Source: an uncultured Lachnospiraceae bacterium
Lineage (GTDB): Bacteria > Bacillota > Clostridia > Lachnospirales > Lachnospiraceae
DNA: 64,000 nt
Assembly (NCBI GenBank): GCA_947565425.1
Contig: CANOFW010000002.1
Location: forward strand, 162,054 to 226,053
Direction: 5' to 3'
This document shows positions 1-7,463 of the stretch, piece after piece (positions within the stretch are counted from its first letter, which is position 1; each line of letters starts with the position of its first letter). The notes below the pieces were generated by a model, which was given only the letters and a program-made list of their open reading frames with translations, ran no database searches and was not told the DNA's origin. The position numbers were made by a program, and so were the translations under genes.

Positions 1-514
1 AATTATTTCTGCTGTCATATACTTTATTCTTTGACGACACCGTTATGCTCTCCATAGCTTTATTACGGCTAAACGCACCCGGCCCAATATGCGACACATT
101 GGCGGGAATCGTCAGCGATATGATGCCACAGCTTTCAAACGCACCCTGTCCAATGCTTGTTACAGAGTCCGGAATCGTCACAGTCTTCAAATTAGAGCAA
201 TCCATAAATGCGACATCCTCAATATTCGTCACAGTTTGAGGAATCTTCACTTCAGTCAAATTTTCACATCCGATAAATGCGCCATGCCCGATAGCTGTCA
301 CGTTCTTTCCATCAATCACAGGGGGAATTACAAGATCGCTGGTGCTCGCCCCGGCATTATAATCGGTAATTGTCACGCTTTTCCCATCCGCATTGACCTC
401 ATACTCATAATCCCCAAAATACTCCTCCGCCTGAACCTCCATACCATACGGCGCGCCTGCCATCATGACTGCTAACGCCAGTAACAATGCCAACAGTTTC
501 TTTCCCTTCTTCAT
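1..514 (-). CDS. BspA-like leucine-rich repeat surface protein, N-terminal part (runs off the left edge)
   Basis: An open frame starts at ATG 514 and stays open to the window edge (171 codons). The AGGAGG site at about 523-529 is 8 bases from the ATG. The first 20 or so residues (MKKGKKLLALLLALAVMMAG) form a clear signal peptide. After a short linker come repeats of the type IGHGAFIGCENLTEVKIP, TNIEDVAFMDCSNLKTVTIP and TSIGQGAFESCGIISLTIP, spaced about 23 residues. This is the BspA / TpLRR pattern (leucine_rich_repeat_5 family) of extracellular proteins thought to bind host or neighbour surfaces. The C-terminus and any cell-wall anchor lie outside the window, so the final size is unknown. Family assignment is firm; ligand unknown. 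Confidence 0.85.
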   Translation of the reverse strand, partial: MKKGKKLLALLLALAVMMAGAPYGMEVQAEEYFGDYEYEVNADGKSVTITDYNAGASTSDLVIPPVIDGKNVTAIGHGAFIGCENLTEVKIPQTVTNIEDVAFMDCSNLKTVTIPDSVTSIGQGAFESCGIISLTIPANVSHIGPGAFSRNKAMESITVSSKNKVYDSRNN

Positions 515-537
515 TCTTCTTTCCTCCTTATTTCGTA

Positions 538-566
538 TTGTAATTGAAATAAGCATCCCTTATAAT
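538..566 (+). promoter_or_regulatory. Sigma-A type promoter for the DUF6483 gene
   Basis: TTGTAA (538-543), a 17-base spacer and a perfect TATAAT (561-566) lie about 70 bases before ATG 634. The -35 matches 4 of 6 consensus bases. There is no other gene on this strand nearby. Confidence 0.55.
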
Positions 567-633
567 AATCCATATGTAACATGATACCATAACCAGAAAA
601 CCATAACAACACTATATTACAAGGAGGAAACAC

Positions 634-1020
634 ATGCATTTTGAAGACGAAAAAGATTATCTTATGAGAATCATGAAAGAAGCCATCAGCGTTTTATTTT
701 CATTCTTGTTAGGAAAAACGTATGTCTCTGTCGAATTGGAAAGAGAGAACCACTATCAGGTGTCCGGGCGGGACTTAAATGGATTATTGGAAATGATTGA
801 CCAGGGACAAATTAACGAGGCGGAAAATATCCTGCTAGGAAGGCTTGATTACTGCAATCAACACGAAGTGACTGCCGCCACGCTCTTTTATCAATATTTA
901 TCGGAAAAAGAGGAAAGCTTTTTAAAACAGCACAATTACTCTTATGAGGAAGTTCTTGACGGCTTAAAACAGCTTATCAAAAAATCTGGCTATAAAGATT
1001 TATTAAATGTTATTGATTAA
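634..1020 (+). CDS. DUF6483 family small protein
   Basis: A 128-residue protein, preceded by AAGGAGG about 7 bases before ATG 634. The N-terminus (EKDYLMRIMKEAISVLFSFL) and general make-up resemble the DUF6483 family, small helical proteins of unknown function common in Clostridia. I see no signal peptide, cysteine cluster or catalytic motif. It is probably cytosolic and mostly alpha-helical, with acidic and leucine-rich helices that recall a short TPR-like or coiled region. It stands alone as a single-gene unit between its own promoter and a strong terminator that begins one base after the stop codon. Family recognition is from memory of its N-terminal motif and is moderately sure. Confidence 0.65.
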   Translation: MHFEDEKDYLMRIMKEAISVLFSFLLGKTYVSVELERENHYQVSGRDLNGLLEMIDQGQINEAENILLGRLDYCNQHEVTAATLFYQYLSEKEESFLKQHNYSYEEVLDGLKQLIKKSGYKDLLNVID

Positions 1021-1048
1021 AACCCCGCTGCAAGCAACGGGGTTTTCT
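1021..1048. terminator. Bidirectional rho-independent terminator between the DUF6483 gene and glyA
   Basis: AACCCCG (1021-1027) pairs with CGGGGTT (1038-1044) and is followed by TTTT on the plus strand. On the minus strand the same hairpin is followed by TTTTAAT. It can close the plus-strand gene and the convergent glyA transcript. Confidence 0.85.
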
Positions 1049-1060
1049 CTCCCTCGCCGG

Positions 1061-1095
1061 GGCTTATCTCCTCTTTTACGAAGAGTAGATAAGCC
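1061..1095. other. Stem-loop without a U-tract downstream of glyA
   Basis: GGCTTATCT (1061-1069) pairs exactly with AGATAAGCC (1087-1095), and an inner CTCTT/AAGAG stem (1071-1075 / 1081-1085) continues it after one mismatch. Neither strand has a following T-run, so it may be a processing or stabilising 3' hairpin of the glyA message rather than a terminator. Confidence 0.5.
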
Positions 1096-1118
1096 TCGCG
1101 AAAATATACATTTCTATT

Positions 1119-2357
1119 TTACAGCAACGGATATTTATCTGTCAGCTCTTTGACCATGCCGCGCACTTCCTCGGAAGCTGCTTCTCCCTCTTTAATCATC
1201 TTGGCAATGCACTCTGCAACCTTGTCCATATCCTCCTGCGTAAATCCTCTGGATGTGATTGCCGGTGTTCCAAGACGAATACCGCTTGTCACAAACGGAG
1301 ATTTCGGGTCATTGGGAATCGTATTCTTGTTACAGGTAATGTTCACAGAATCTAATAATTTCTCCACTGCTTTTCCTGTCAAGTCATAAGGCGTCAAATC
1401 CACAAGCATCAGATGGTTGTCCGTTCCGCCGGAAACAATCTTGATATCCCTGTCCATAAGCCCTTTCGCCAACGCCTGCGCATTCTTTGCCACATTCTGC
1501 TGGTATGTCTTAAAGCTGTCGTCCAACGCTTCCTTAAAACAAACTGCTTTTGCCGCAATCACATGCATCAAAGGACCGCCCTGTGTTCCCGGAAATACCG
1601 CCTTATTAAAGTTGAACTTGTCCGCCATCTCCTGGCTGGCAAGAATCATACCGCCTCTCGGTCCGCGCAGCGTCTTATGCGTAGTAGTTGTAACCACATG
1701 CGCATAGGGGATGGGACTTGGATGAAGACCTGCCGCTACCAGTCCGGCAATATGCGCCATATCCACCATCAGATATGCGCCAACCTCATCTGCAATCTCA
1801 CGGAAACGCTTGAAATCAATAGTTCTCGCGTATGCGCTTGCGCCCGCGATAATCATCTTAGGCTTGCAGTCCAGGGCAATCTCCCTTACCTTATCGTAAT
1901 CAATAAATCCTTCGTCATTTACGCCGTAAGGCACAATCTTAAAATATGTGCCGGAAAAATTCACAGGACTTCCATGTGTCAAATGTCCGCCGTGGTCTAA
2001 GTTCATACCCATCACGGTATCGCCTGGCTCCAACATACAAAACTGCACTGCCATATTTGCCTGTGCGCCAGAATGCGGCTGTACATTCGCGTACTCGCAG
2101 CCAAACAGCTCTTTCGCGCGCTCAATAGCAAGATTCTCCACAATATCCACGCACTCACAACCGCCGTAATACCTCTTTGCTGGGTATCCTTCCGCATATT
2201 TGTTCGTCATGGGACTTCCCATGGCTGCCATAACCGCCTTGCTCACCCAGTTTTCCGATGCAATCAGCTCAATATGGCTGTTCTGCCGTTCCATTTCCGC
2301 TGTGATGGCGTCTGCCACCTGGGAATCTGTCTTTTTCACTTCATCAAATGAATACAT
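1119..2357 (-). CDS. glyA: Serine hydroxymethyltransferase
   Basis: GlyA converts serine and tetrahydrofolate to glycine and 5,10-methylene-tetrahydrofolate, the main source of one-carbon units. The 412-residue length is normal for bacteria. The PLP lysine is K228 in [14 protein letters not shown], and the early [14 protein letters not shown] and [16 protein letters not shown] motifs that line the active site are intact, as is the [13 protein letters not shown] segment before the lysine. The start ATG has a GAGG site about 8 bases upstream. It follows the DUF1294 gene by 104 bases on the same strand, so it may be the last gene of the aminotransferase run or have its own promoter in that gap. 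Nothing unusual was seen. Confidence 0.98.
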   Translation of the reverse strand: MYSFDEVKKTDSQVADAITAEMERQNSHIELIASENWVSKAVMAAMGSPMTNKYAEGYPAKRYYGGCECVDIVENLAIERAKELFGCEYANVQPHSGAQANMAVQFCMLEPGDTVMGMNLDHGGHLTHGSPVNFSGTYFKIVPYGVNDEGFIDYDKVREIALDCKPKMIIAGASAYARTIDFKRFREIADEVGAYLMVDMAHIAGLVAAGLHPSPIPYAHVVTTTTHKTLRGPRGGMILASQEMADKFNFNKAVFPGTQGGPLMHVIAAKAVCFKEALDDSFKTYQQNVAKNAQALAKGLMDRDIKIVSGGTDNHLMLVDLTPYDLTGKAVEKLLDSVNITCNKNTIPNDPKSPFVTSGIRLGTPAITSRGFTQEDMDKVAECIAKMIKEGEAASEEVRGMVKELTDKYPLL

Positions 2358-2460
2358 GTCTTTTCCTCTTTTCGTCTTTTTACATCAGAACTTCCTTCCA
2401 GTTCTAATTTACTTTATTGGCTCCAAGACCGAAAGCGTCTTCTCATGCCATAATAGCCTG

Positions 2461-2739
2461 TTATATTTTGGATGTCAAGAACAAAATCACTGCCGCCTGT
2501 ATCGCTAAGATCGCCGGCATCCCCACCACAAACTGCCAATGCTTCGTTTTATGGCGAAATGCATACATTCCCAGCCAGCACCCGGGGCTGCCGCCAACAA
2601 GCCCCACAAGAAACAGTGTCCTCTCGGCAATCCGCCATTTCTTATGCTTTGCCTTCCACTTATCCAATCCCATCAAAATAAACCCCATCATGTTTATCAC
2701 GCACAGATAGCCGATCATATATACCTTGGGCGACGTCAT
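2461..2739 (-). CDS. DUF1294 family small membrane protein
   Basis: I place the start at ATG 2739, which gives 92 residues. An AGGAGA site lies about 9 bases upstream, inside the end of the preceding gene, and the family N-terminus begins here. A longer reading from 2889 would overlap the DUF368 gene in another frame and adds unrelated sequence. The protein has two or three hydrophobic helices (YMIGYLCVINMMGFILMG; an internal TLFLVGLVGGSPGCWLGMY; a C-terminal helix) and the DUF1294 hallmarks: K-A-K-H-K-K-W-R-I-A-E, the GGSPGCWLGM turn and the RHKTKHWQF motif. Function is unknown. It is co-transcribed with the DUF368 gene, two bases downstream of its stop, so an envelope role is a reasonable guess. 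Confidence 0.85.
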   Translation of the reverse strand: MTSPKVYMIGYLCVINMMGFILMGLDKWKAKHKKWRIAERTLFLVGLVGGSPGCWLGMYAFRHKTKHWQFVVGMPAILAIQAAVILFLTSKI

Positions 2740-2741
2740 CT

Positions 2742-3590
2742 CTACTCTTCTCCTAATTTCAAGGCAATGAGAATTCCCAGAAGCAACGCTACCGCGCCTG
2801 TAAGGACCGAAATAATTGTAATCGTACCCATACTGCCCATAAAAAAGATTGCTACCGGAGACGCCACAATCAATCCTATGATTGCCCAATACGCATGATC
2901 CGGGAATTTCTCAAAGATAATTTCGATTATCTTGGCAATTGCAAAAATTCCTACCACCACGCCGATGCCAAACGGCACTAAGACCTTGCACCCGTCGAGA
3001 ATCCCCGGCACGTTAAACTGTACCAGGTTGTCAATAAAATCATTCACTTCATTTAATATGGGATTATAATACCCCATAAGCATCAGCATCATCGAACCGC
3101 TGACCCCGGGAATTACCATGGTGGCAGACGCCACAATTCCCACGCCAAACAATTTTATAATATTGATCATATTAAAGCTCAAATCTGCGGCGGCTCCCTC
3201 CTGTTCGCCCACCATGGCAAGACCTGCCACTACGCCGAAAAACAGCAAGCACACCAGAATATGTCCTCCACGAATAGTCTTGCCTTTCACTTTCTTCGTA
3301 ATCGCCGGCAGTCCGCCGATGATCAGTCCGATAAACAAAAGATTCGTCTGTAAAGGAACGCGCGCAAACATATACTCCAAGATACGCGCCAGCACGACAA
3401 TTCCCAGCGCCATACCGAGCACAATCGGCAACAGCAATTTCATGCTCTTTTTAAATTCTGAGACCAAATGTGTCGCCGCATGGATGATCTTATCGTAAAT
3501 TCCCATGGATACCGCCATAGTTCCGCCGCTGACCCCGGGAATAATATTTGCCACACCCATCATCACGCCTTTTAAGATTAATTTAATCAT
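2742..3590 (-). CDS. DUF368 family membrane protein (candidate undecaprenyl-phosphate translocase, PopT-like)
   Basis: A 282-residue polytopic membrane protein with the DUF368 signature near the N-terminus (GVMMGVANIIPGVSGGTMAV) and its internal repeat later (VPGVSGSMMLMLMGYY type). DUF368 proteins of the PopT type, studied in other bacteria, return undecaprenyl phosphate across the cytoplasmic membrane for reuse in peptidoglycan and surface-polymer synthesis. Applying that role here is inference from the family. About eight hydrophobic segments are visible. The ATG overlaps the hisC stop by four bases (ATGA, 3587-3590), showing tight translational coupling although the functions seem unrelated. 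Family call is firm, substrate less so. Confidence 0.88.
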   Translation of the reverse strand: MIKLILKGVMMGVANIIPGVSGGTMAVSMGIYDKIIHAATHLVSEFKKSMKLLLPIVLGMALGIVVLARILEYMFARVPLQTNLLFIGLIIGGLPAITKKVKGKTIRGGHILVCLLFFGVVAGLAMVGEQEGAAADLSFNMINIIKLFGVGIVASATMVIPGVSGSMMLMLMGYYNPILNEVNDFIDNLVQFNVPGILDGCKVLVPFGIGVVVGIFAIAKIIEIIFEKFPDHAYWAIIGLIVASPVAIFFMGSMGTITIISVLTGAVALLLGILIALKLGEE

Positions 3591-4663
3591 ACATTCTCTC
3601 CTACATACTCGTCTAAAAATGCAATCAACGCTTTCATTTCTTCATCCGTTCCGATGGAAATCCGCAGGTAATTGTCAATCCGCGGCTTTGCAAAATACCT
3701 CACATAAATGCCCTGCCGCTTTAACGCCTCAAATAATTCCTTTGCCGGATATTTGGGATGGCTGGCAAATAGAAAATTGCTCTTAGAATCCGGAAAGACA
3801 AATCCCAGCCTATGAAGCTCTCTCTTCGTCCACTCCCTGGTGGCAATCATTTTGCCAACGGTTTCCTGGAAGTATGCTTCATCCCGAACTGCCTCCACAC
3901 CCATAGCAATCGTAACCGTATTCATCGTATAGGAGTTGAAGGAATACTTTGCATCATTGAGATACTTTATCAGCTTCTCATTGCCAAACGCATATCCAAT
4001 GCGCATACCCGCAAGACTGCGGGATTTGGAAAAGGTCTGCACCACCAGCAGATTATCATATTTAGAAATCAAACGAACTGCCGACTCTCCTCCAAAATCA
4101 ATATATGCCTCGTCAACGATTACAATTACATCAGAATTTGCGGCAATGATGCGCTCTAACTGCGCCAATTCTTTTTCCGCGCCAGTCGGCGCATTGGGAT
4201 TAGGAATCACAATCCCTCCGCAGGGCTTTAAGTAATCCTCTGTGACAATTTCAAAATTCGCATCCAACGGCTGACACTCGTACGGAATATGGAAAAGCCC
4301 CGCCCACACATCATAGAACGAATACGTGATATCCGGGAAAAGAATGGGCTCGTTTGCGTTGAAAAAAGTCAGGAAACTCATCGCCAGTACATCATCTGAA
4401 CCCACGCCCACAAAAATTTGTTCCTCCGGCATCTTGTAACGCTCAGAAAGCGCCGACACCAGCGCGCCGGCTGTGGGGTCGGGGTATTTGCGCAGTACTT
4501 CCGTATCCATCTTTTGCAAAACGCGCGCCACCCCCGGCGCCGGCGGATAAGGATTTTCATTGGTATTTAATTTAATAATATCTGCACGCTTCGGCTGCTC
4601 CCCCGGTGTGTAGGGGATTACCTTGCGTACGTTTGCTTCCCATGCTGCCATCCTGTTCTCCAA
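3587..4663 (-). CDS. hisC: Histidinol-phosphate aminotransferase
   Basis: HisC transfers an amino group between glutamate and imidazole-acetol phosphate in histidine synthesis. The 358-residue protein has the fold-type I features: NTNENPYPPAPGV at the N-terminus, NPNAPTG (around residues 155-161), IVDEAYIDF (residues 182-190), and PLP lysine K213 in QTFSKSRSLAGMRIGY. The C-terminal arginine for the carboxylate sits in NYLRISIGT. It lies outside any his cluster here, downstream of another aminotransferase and coupled to the DUF368 gene. Stand-alone HisC proteins can also act on aromatic amino acids, so its substrate is not proven by sequence alone. Confidence 0.92.
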   Translation of the reverse strand: MENRMAAWEANVRKVIPYTPGEQPKRADIIKLNTNENPYPPAPGVARVLQKMDTEVLRKYPDPTAGALVSALSERYKMPEEQIFVGVGSDDVLAMSFLTFFNANEPILFPDITYSFYDVWAGLFHIPYECQPLDANFEIVTEDYLKPCGGIVIPNPNAPTGAEKELAQLERIIAANSDVIVIVDEAYIDFGGESAVRLISKYDNLLVVQTFSKSRSLAGMRIGYAFGNEKLIKYLNDAKYSFNSYTMNTVTIAMGVEAVRDEAYFQETVGKMIATREWTKRELHRLGFVFPDSKSNFLFASHPKYPAKELFEALKRQGIYVRYFAKPRIDNYLRISIGTDEEMKALIAFLDEYVGENV

Positions 4664-4674
4664 TCTCTATCTGC

Positions 4675-5862
4675 TTACAATCCATATTCTTTCGCTAGTT
4701 TCTCAAACGCCGGCAGAGAGCGTTCTATCATCTCATAGGAAACACAATAAGCAAGGCGCACATAGCCGGGACAGGAGAACGTCGTCCCGCCTACCAGCAA
4801 AATATGATATTTCTTTGCTGTCTGTACAAACGCTTTCTCGTCTGCATCCGGTGATTTGATAAAGAGGTAAAATGCGCCCTGCGGCTTCGCACAGGTAAAT
4901 CCAAGCGCTATCAATTTATCATAGATCAACTTGCGGTTCCTGTCATAATATGCCACATCGGTCGTCGCATCAATCGCCTTTGTCACTGCTTTTTGCATGA
5001 GGGACGGCGCATTGACAAATCCCAGAATCCTGTTTGCCACAGACAAAGCGCTGCACGCCTGCTCGCAGTCCGCCATACTTGGGCTTACGGCAACGTAGCC
5101 AATCCGTTCTCCCGGAATGGACAGAGACTTGCTAAACGAATAGGTCACAAATGTATTGTCATAATATTTCGTCAAAAACGGTACGGTATTTCCATCGTAA
5201 ACCAGCTCGCGGTACGGTTCGTCAGACACCATATAGATTTCATGCCCATACGCTTTCTGCTTCTCCTCCATAATCCCCGCAATCGTCTGAATTGTCTCCT
5301 CCGAATAGACAACTCCAGTAGGATTCACTGGATTGTTGATGATAACGGCTTTCGTCTTCTCTGTAATTTTATTCTTCAAATCCTCAAAATCAGGCTGAAA
5401 GGTATCTGTATTCGGCGCAACCTCTTTTAAAATGCCCTGATGGTTCGCCACATAGCCGCGGTATTCTCCAAAGTAAGGCGCTAACGCCAGCACTTCATCC
5501 CCAGGGTCCAGGATTGACTTAAACACAATATTCAATGCGCCCGCCGCACCTACCGTCATCGTAATGTGTTTTCCTTCAAAATCCGTGCCAAACCGTTGAT
5601 TCAGGTTGTCTGCCACTGCCTTGCGCGTTTCGGGATAGCCTGCATTGTCCATATAACCGTGGAGCTCCAAAGAGCTTTCTGTCTGTACGGCGTCTATAAT
5701 TGCCTGATTGTATTCTGCCGGTACTGGCGTCATGGGATTTCCCAGACTGAAATCATATACATTCTCCGCTCCGATTTTGGCTGCCATTTCCTTCCCTTCC
5801 AGGAACATAGCGCGAATGGCCGAGCTTCCCGCCACTGCCTGCTGCATATTCTTTGAAATCAT
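4675..5862 (-). CDS. PLP-dependent class I/II aminotransferase (aspartate-aminotransferase-like)
   Basis: A 395-residue fold-type I aminotransferase. Visible motifs are GNPMTPVP near residue 42, TVGAAGALN for cofactor phosphate binding, NNPVNPTGVVY (177-186), SDEPYREL (residues 213-220) and PLP lysine K245 in TYSFSKSLSIPGERIGY. C-terminal CPGYVRLAYC carries the substrate-carboxylate arginine. The group includes aspartate, aromatic and valine-pyruvate type enzymes, and Clostridia usually have several, so the amino donor is not assigned. An AAAGAGG site precedes ATG 5862. It is the first gene of the five-gene minus-strand run that ends with glyA; only 11 bases separate it from hisC. Confidence 0.9.
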   Translation of the reverse strand: MISKNMQQAVAGSSAIRAMFLEGKEMAAKIGAENVYDFSLGNPMTPVPAEYNQAIIDAVQTESSLELHGYMDNAGYPETRKAVADNLNQRFGTDFEGKHITMTVGAAGALNIVFKSILDPGDEVLALAPYFGEYRGYVANHQGILKEVAPNTDTFQPDFEDLKNKITEKTKAVIINNPVNPTGVVYSEETIQTIAGIMEEKQKAYGHEIYMVSDEPYRELVYDGNTVPFLTKYYDNTFVTYSFSKSLSIPGERIGYVAVSPSMADCEQACSALSVANRILGFVNAPSLMQKAVTKAIDATTDVAYYDRNRKLIYDKLIALGFTCAKPQGAFYLFIKSPDADEKAFVQTAKKYHILLVGGTTFSCPGYVRLAYCVSYEMIERSLPAFEKLAKEYGL

Positions 5863-5920
5863 CCTATCGTCCTCTTTCCATATTTTTTCAAAACTTCTTT
5901 TATTCTATCACGAATGATTC

Positions 5921-5964
5921 AAAAAAAAAAGGGGGTGTCACAAAATCGAAATTTTGCAACACCC
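5921..5964 (-). terminator. Strong rho-independent terminator after the GH53 gene
   Basis: On the minus strand a 14-base arm at 5964-5951 pairs perfectly with 5946-5933 around a TTCG tetraloop, then runs into CC plus ten T. It closes the galactan operon and isolates it from the aminotransferase run. Confidence 0.95.
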
Positions 5965-5984
5965 AGCCTTAATCATATCATATA

Positions 5985-7127
5985 TTATTTTGCTTTCGGC
6001 TTAAACTTCTTGATTACATCCAACGCCGGCAGGGGCCTTCCCTCATAATCAAACAACGCCTGGTTCGCCCACTCGTTGCCGCACGGCCCCGGATCATTCA
6101 TATATTTGAGAGAAACTTCCGTCGCCCATCCGCTGCCGGGAACTGGAATCCAAGCCGGCTCCCAATAGAAAAATCCTCTGCCCAGTCCATTGGGAATATT
6201 GGAAATCCTAGTCATCAGATCTTCCATGAAATCTGCCTGCCCCTGTTTCGTCATCGGATATTGTATCTTTTTAACCAGAGACGGTTTCGTCGCCATACCC
6301 TTACGTTTATCGGGCTCCAATTTCTCATATTTTGCATAGTCCTCCATCGTATAGCCCATGGAAACTTCCGCTACAATCAATTCCTTGCGGTAACGCTTGG
6401 CAAGATCTTTCATATTATTTTCCAAATCAGAAAGCGAGCCATGCCAAAACGGATAATAAGAAAGGCCAATCACATCAAAATCCATGCCGTCATTATCAAA
6501 AAAGTTGTCAAACCACTCCCGGTACAGACGGTTGTTGCCGCCATCGTCCAGATGGATCATAATGGGAATCTCACTGTCCACGGAACGCACCCCGCGAATA
6601 CCAGCATTGACAAACCAGGCAATATTTTCATAATTGGGGCGTTTCCCATCCGGCCACAACAAACCGTTAGAAAGCTCATTCCCTACCTGCACCATATCAG
6701 GCAATACCCCCTCGGCCCTCATATTGCGCAGCATGGCAACCGTATAATCCATAACCGCATACTCCAGCCGTTTTCCTGTGAAATCAGCCCAGGCCTTGGG
6801 TTTAATCTGCTTACCGGGATCTGTCCAGAAATCGCTATAATGCAAATCCAAAAGAATGTACATTCCACGGTCACGCGCCCGCCTTGCCAGCTCAATCGCC
6901 GTTTCCATGTCATTTGTTCCGCCCCCATAAGGTTCTCCCTCCTGGGAGTAAGGATGGTTCCACATCCTAATTCGGATGGCATTGGTGCCATATTCCTGTA
7001 AAATAGACAGTAAGTCCCGCTCATCACCATCCGCATCCTGGAACTTTGCCCCCAACTTCTCCAATTCTATCAGAGATGAAACATCCATCCCTTTGATGAA
7101 ATCCATTTTTTCTGAAATTTTACCCAT
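5985..7127 (-). CDS. Cytoplasmic GH53 arabinogalactan endo-beta-1,4-galactanase
   Basis: GH53 enzymes cut beta-1,4-galactan, the side chain of pectic rhamnogalacturonan I. In this 380-residue protein the (beta/alpha)8 barrel holds acid/base E151 in DMVQVGNELSNG and nucleophile E254 in LIVAEVSMGYT, with family features FIKGMDVSSL at the N-terminus, NAIRIRMWNHP and LLDLHYSDFWTDPGKQ. There is no signal peptide, so it acts in the cytoplasm on imported oligosaccharides. That fits the neighbouring sugar ABC transporter and GH2 beta-galactosidase, which would finish the breakdown to galactose. An AAGGAG site lies about 10 bases before ATG 7127. It is the last gene of the locus, 117 bases after the zinc-ribbon gene. 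Confidence 0.95.
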   Translation of the reverse strand: MGKISEKMDFIKGMDVSSLIELEKLGAKFQDADGDERDLLSILQEYGTNAIRIRMWNHPYSQEGEPYGGGTNDMETAIELARRARDRGMYILLDLHYSDFWTDPGKQIKPKAWADFTGKRLEYAVMDYTVAMLRNMRAEGVLPDMVQVGNELSNGLLWPDGKRPNYENIAWFVNAGIRGVRSVDSEIPIMIHLDDGGNNRLYREWFDNFFDNDGMDFDVIGLSYYPFWHGSLSDLENNMKDLAKRYRKELIVAEVSMGYTMEDYAKYEKLEPDKRKGMATKPSLVKKIQYPMTKQGQADFMEDLMTRISNIPNGLGRGFFYWEPAWIPVPGSGWATEVSLKYMNDPGPCGNEWANQALFDYEGRPLPALDVIKKFKPKAK

Positions 7128-7244
7128 ATCCTCTTATCTCCTTCCCGACAACTTACCGCCAATCCCAGCAACCTTTCCGAATTGCTCATTGCTATTCTGC
7201 CAACTTAACAGCTCCGAGCGCTACTCGCAAAGGACACTCCGTTG

Positions 7245-7463
7245 TTAATCAAAGTCAAACTTCGTATATCGTTTTGCCATTGCGCGGTAACGGAAACGTA
7301 TCATTTCATTTTTCTCAAGGACGTCTTTCTCATTGCCGGTATACTGACACCGCATACAATAGAATTCATCCTTGTCCTTATCATAAAACATATCAATATC
7401 AAGATCCCTCATAAAACAGGACGGACATCTGTAATTTAATTTGCCTTTTCCAGATTGAGCCAT
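7245..7463 (-). CDS. Small zinc-ribbon protein of the galactan locus
   Basis: A 72-residue protein with two CxxC pairs, RCPSCFMRD near residue 13 and YCMRCQYTG near residue 36, an arrangement typical of a zinc ribbon. The rest is charged and the C-terminus is basic and aromatic (MIRFRYRAMAKRYTKFDFD). It overlaps the end of the 611-residue gene by 28 bases in another frame. A near-perfect AAGGAGG about 10 bases before ATG 7463 shows that the overlap is real rather than a miscalled start. The role is unknown: RNA or DNA binding, or a small partner of the preceding protein, are both possible. Confidence 0.75.
   Translation of the reverse strand: MAQSGKGKLNYRCPSCFMRDLDIDMFYDKDKDEFYCMRCQYTGNEKDVLEKNEMIRFRYRAMAKRYTKFDFD

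Noticed and set aside
45-475. Open frames on the plus strand at the left edge
   Set aside because: They are shadows of the minus-strand BspA-like gene, which has a ribosome site, signal peptide and clear repeats.
1413-2000. Long plus-strand frame of 195 residues inside glyA
   Set aside because: Antisense to conserved serine hydroxymethyltransferase motifs; no ribosome site.
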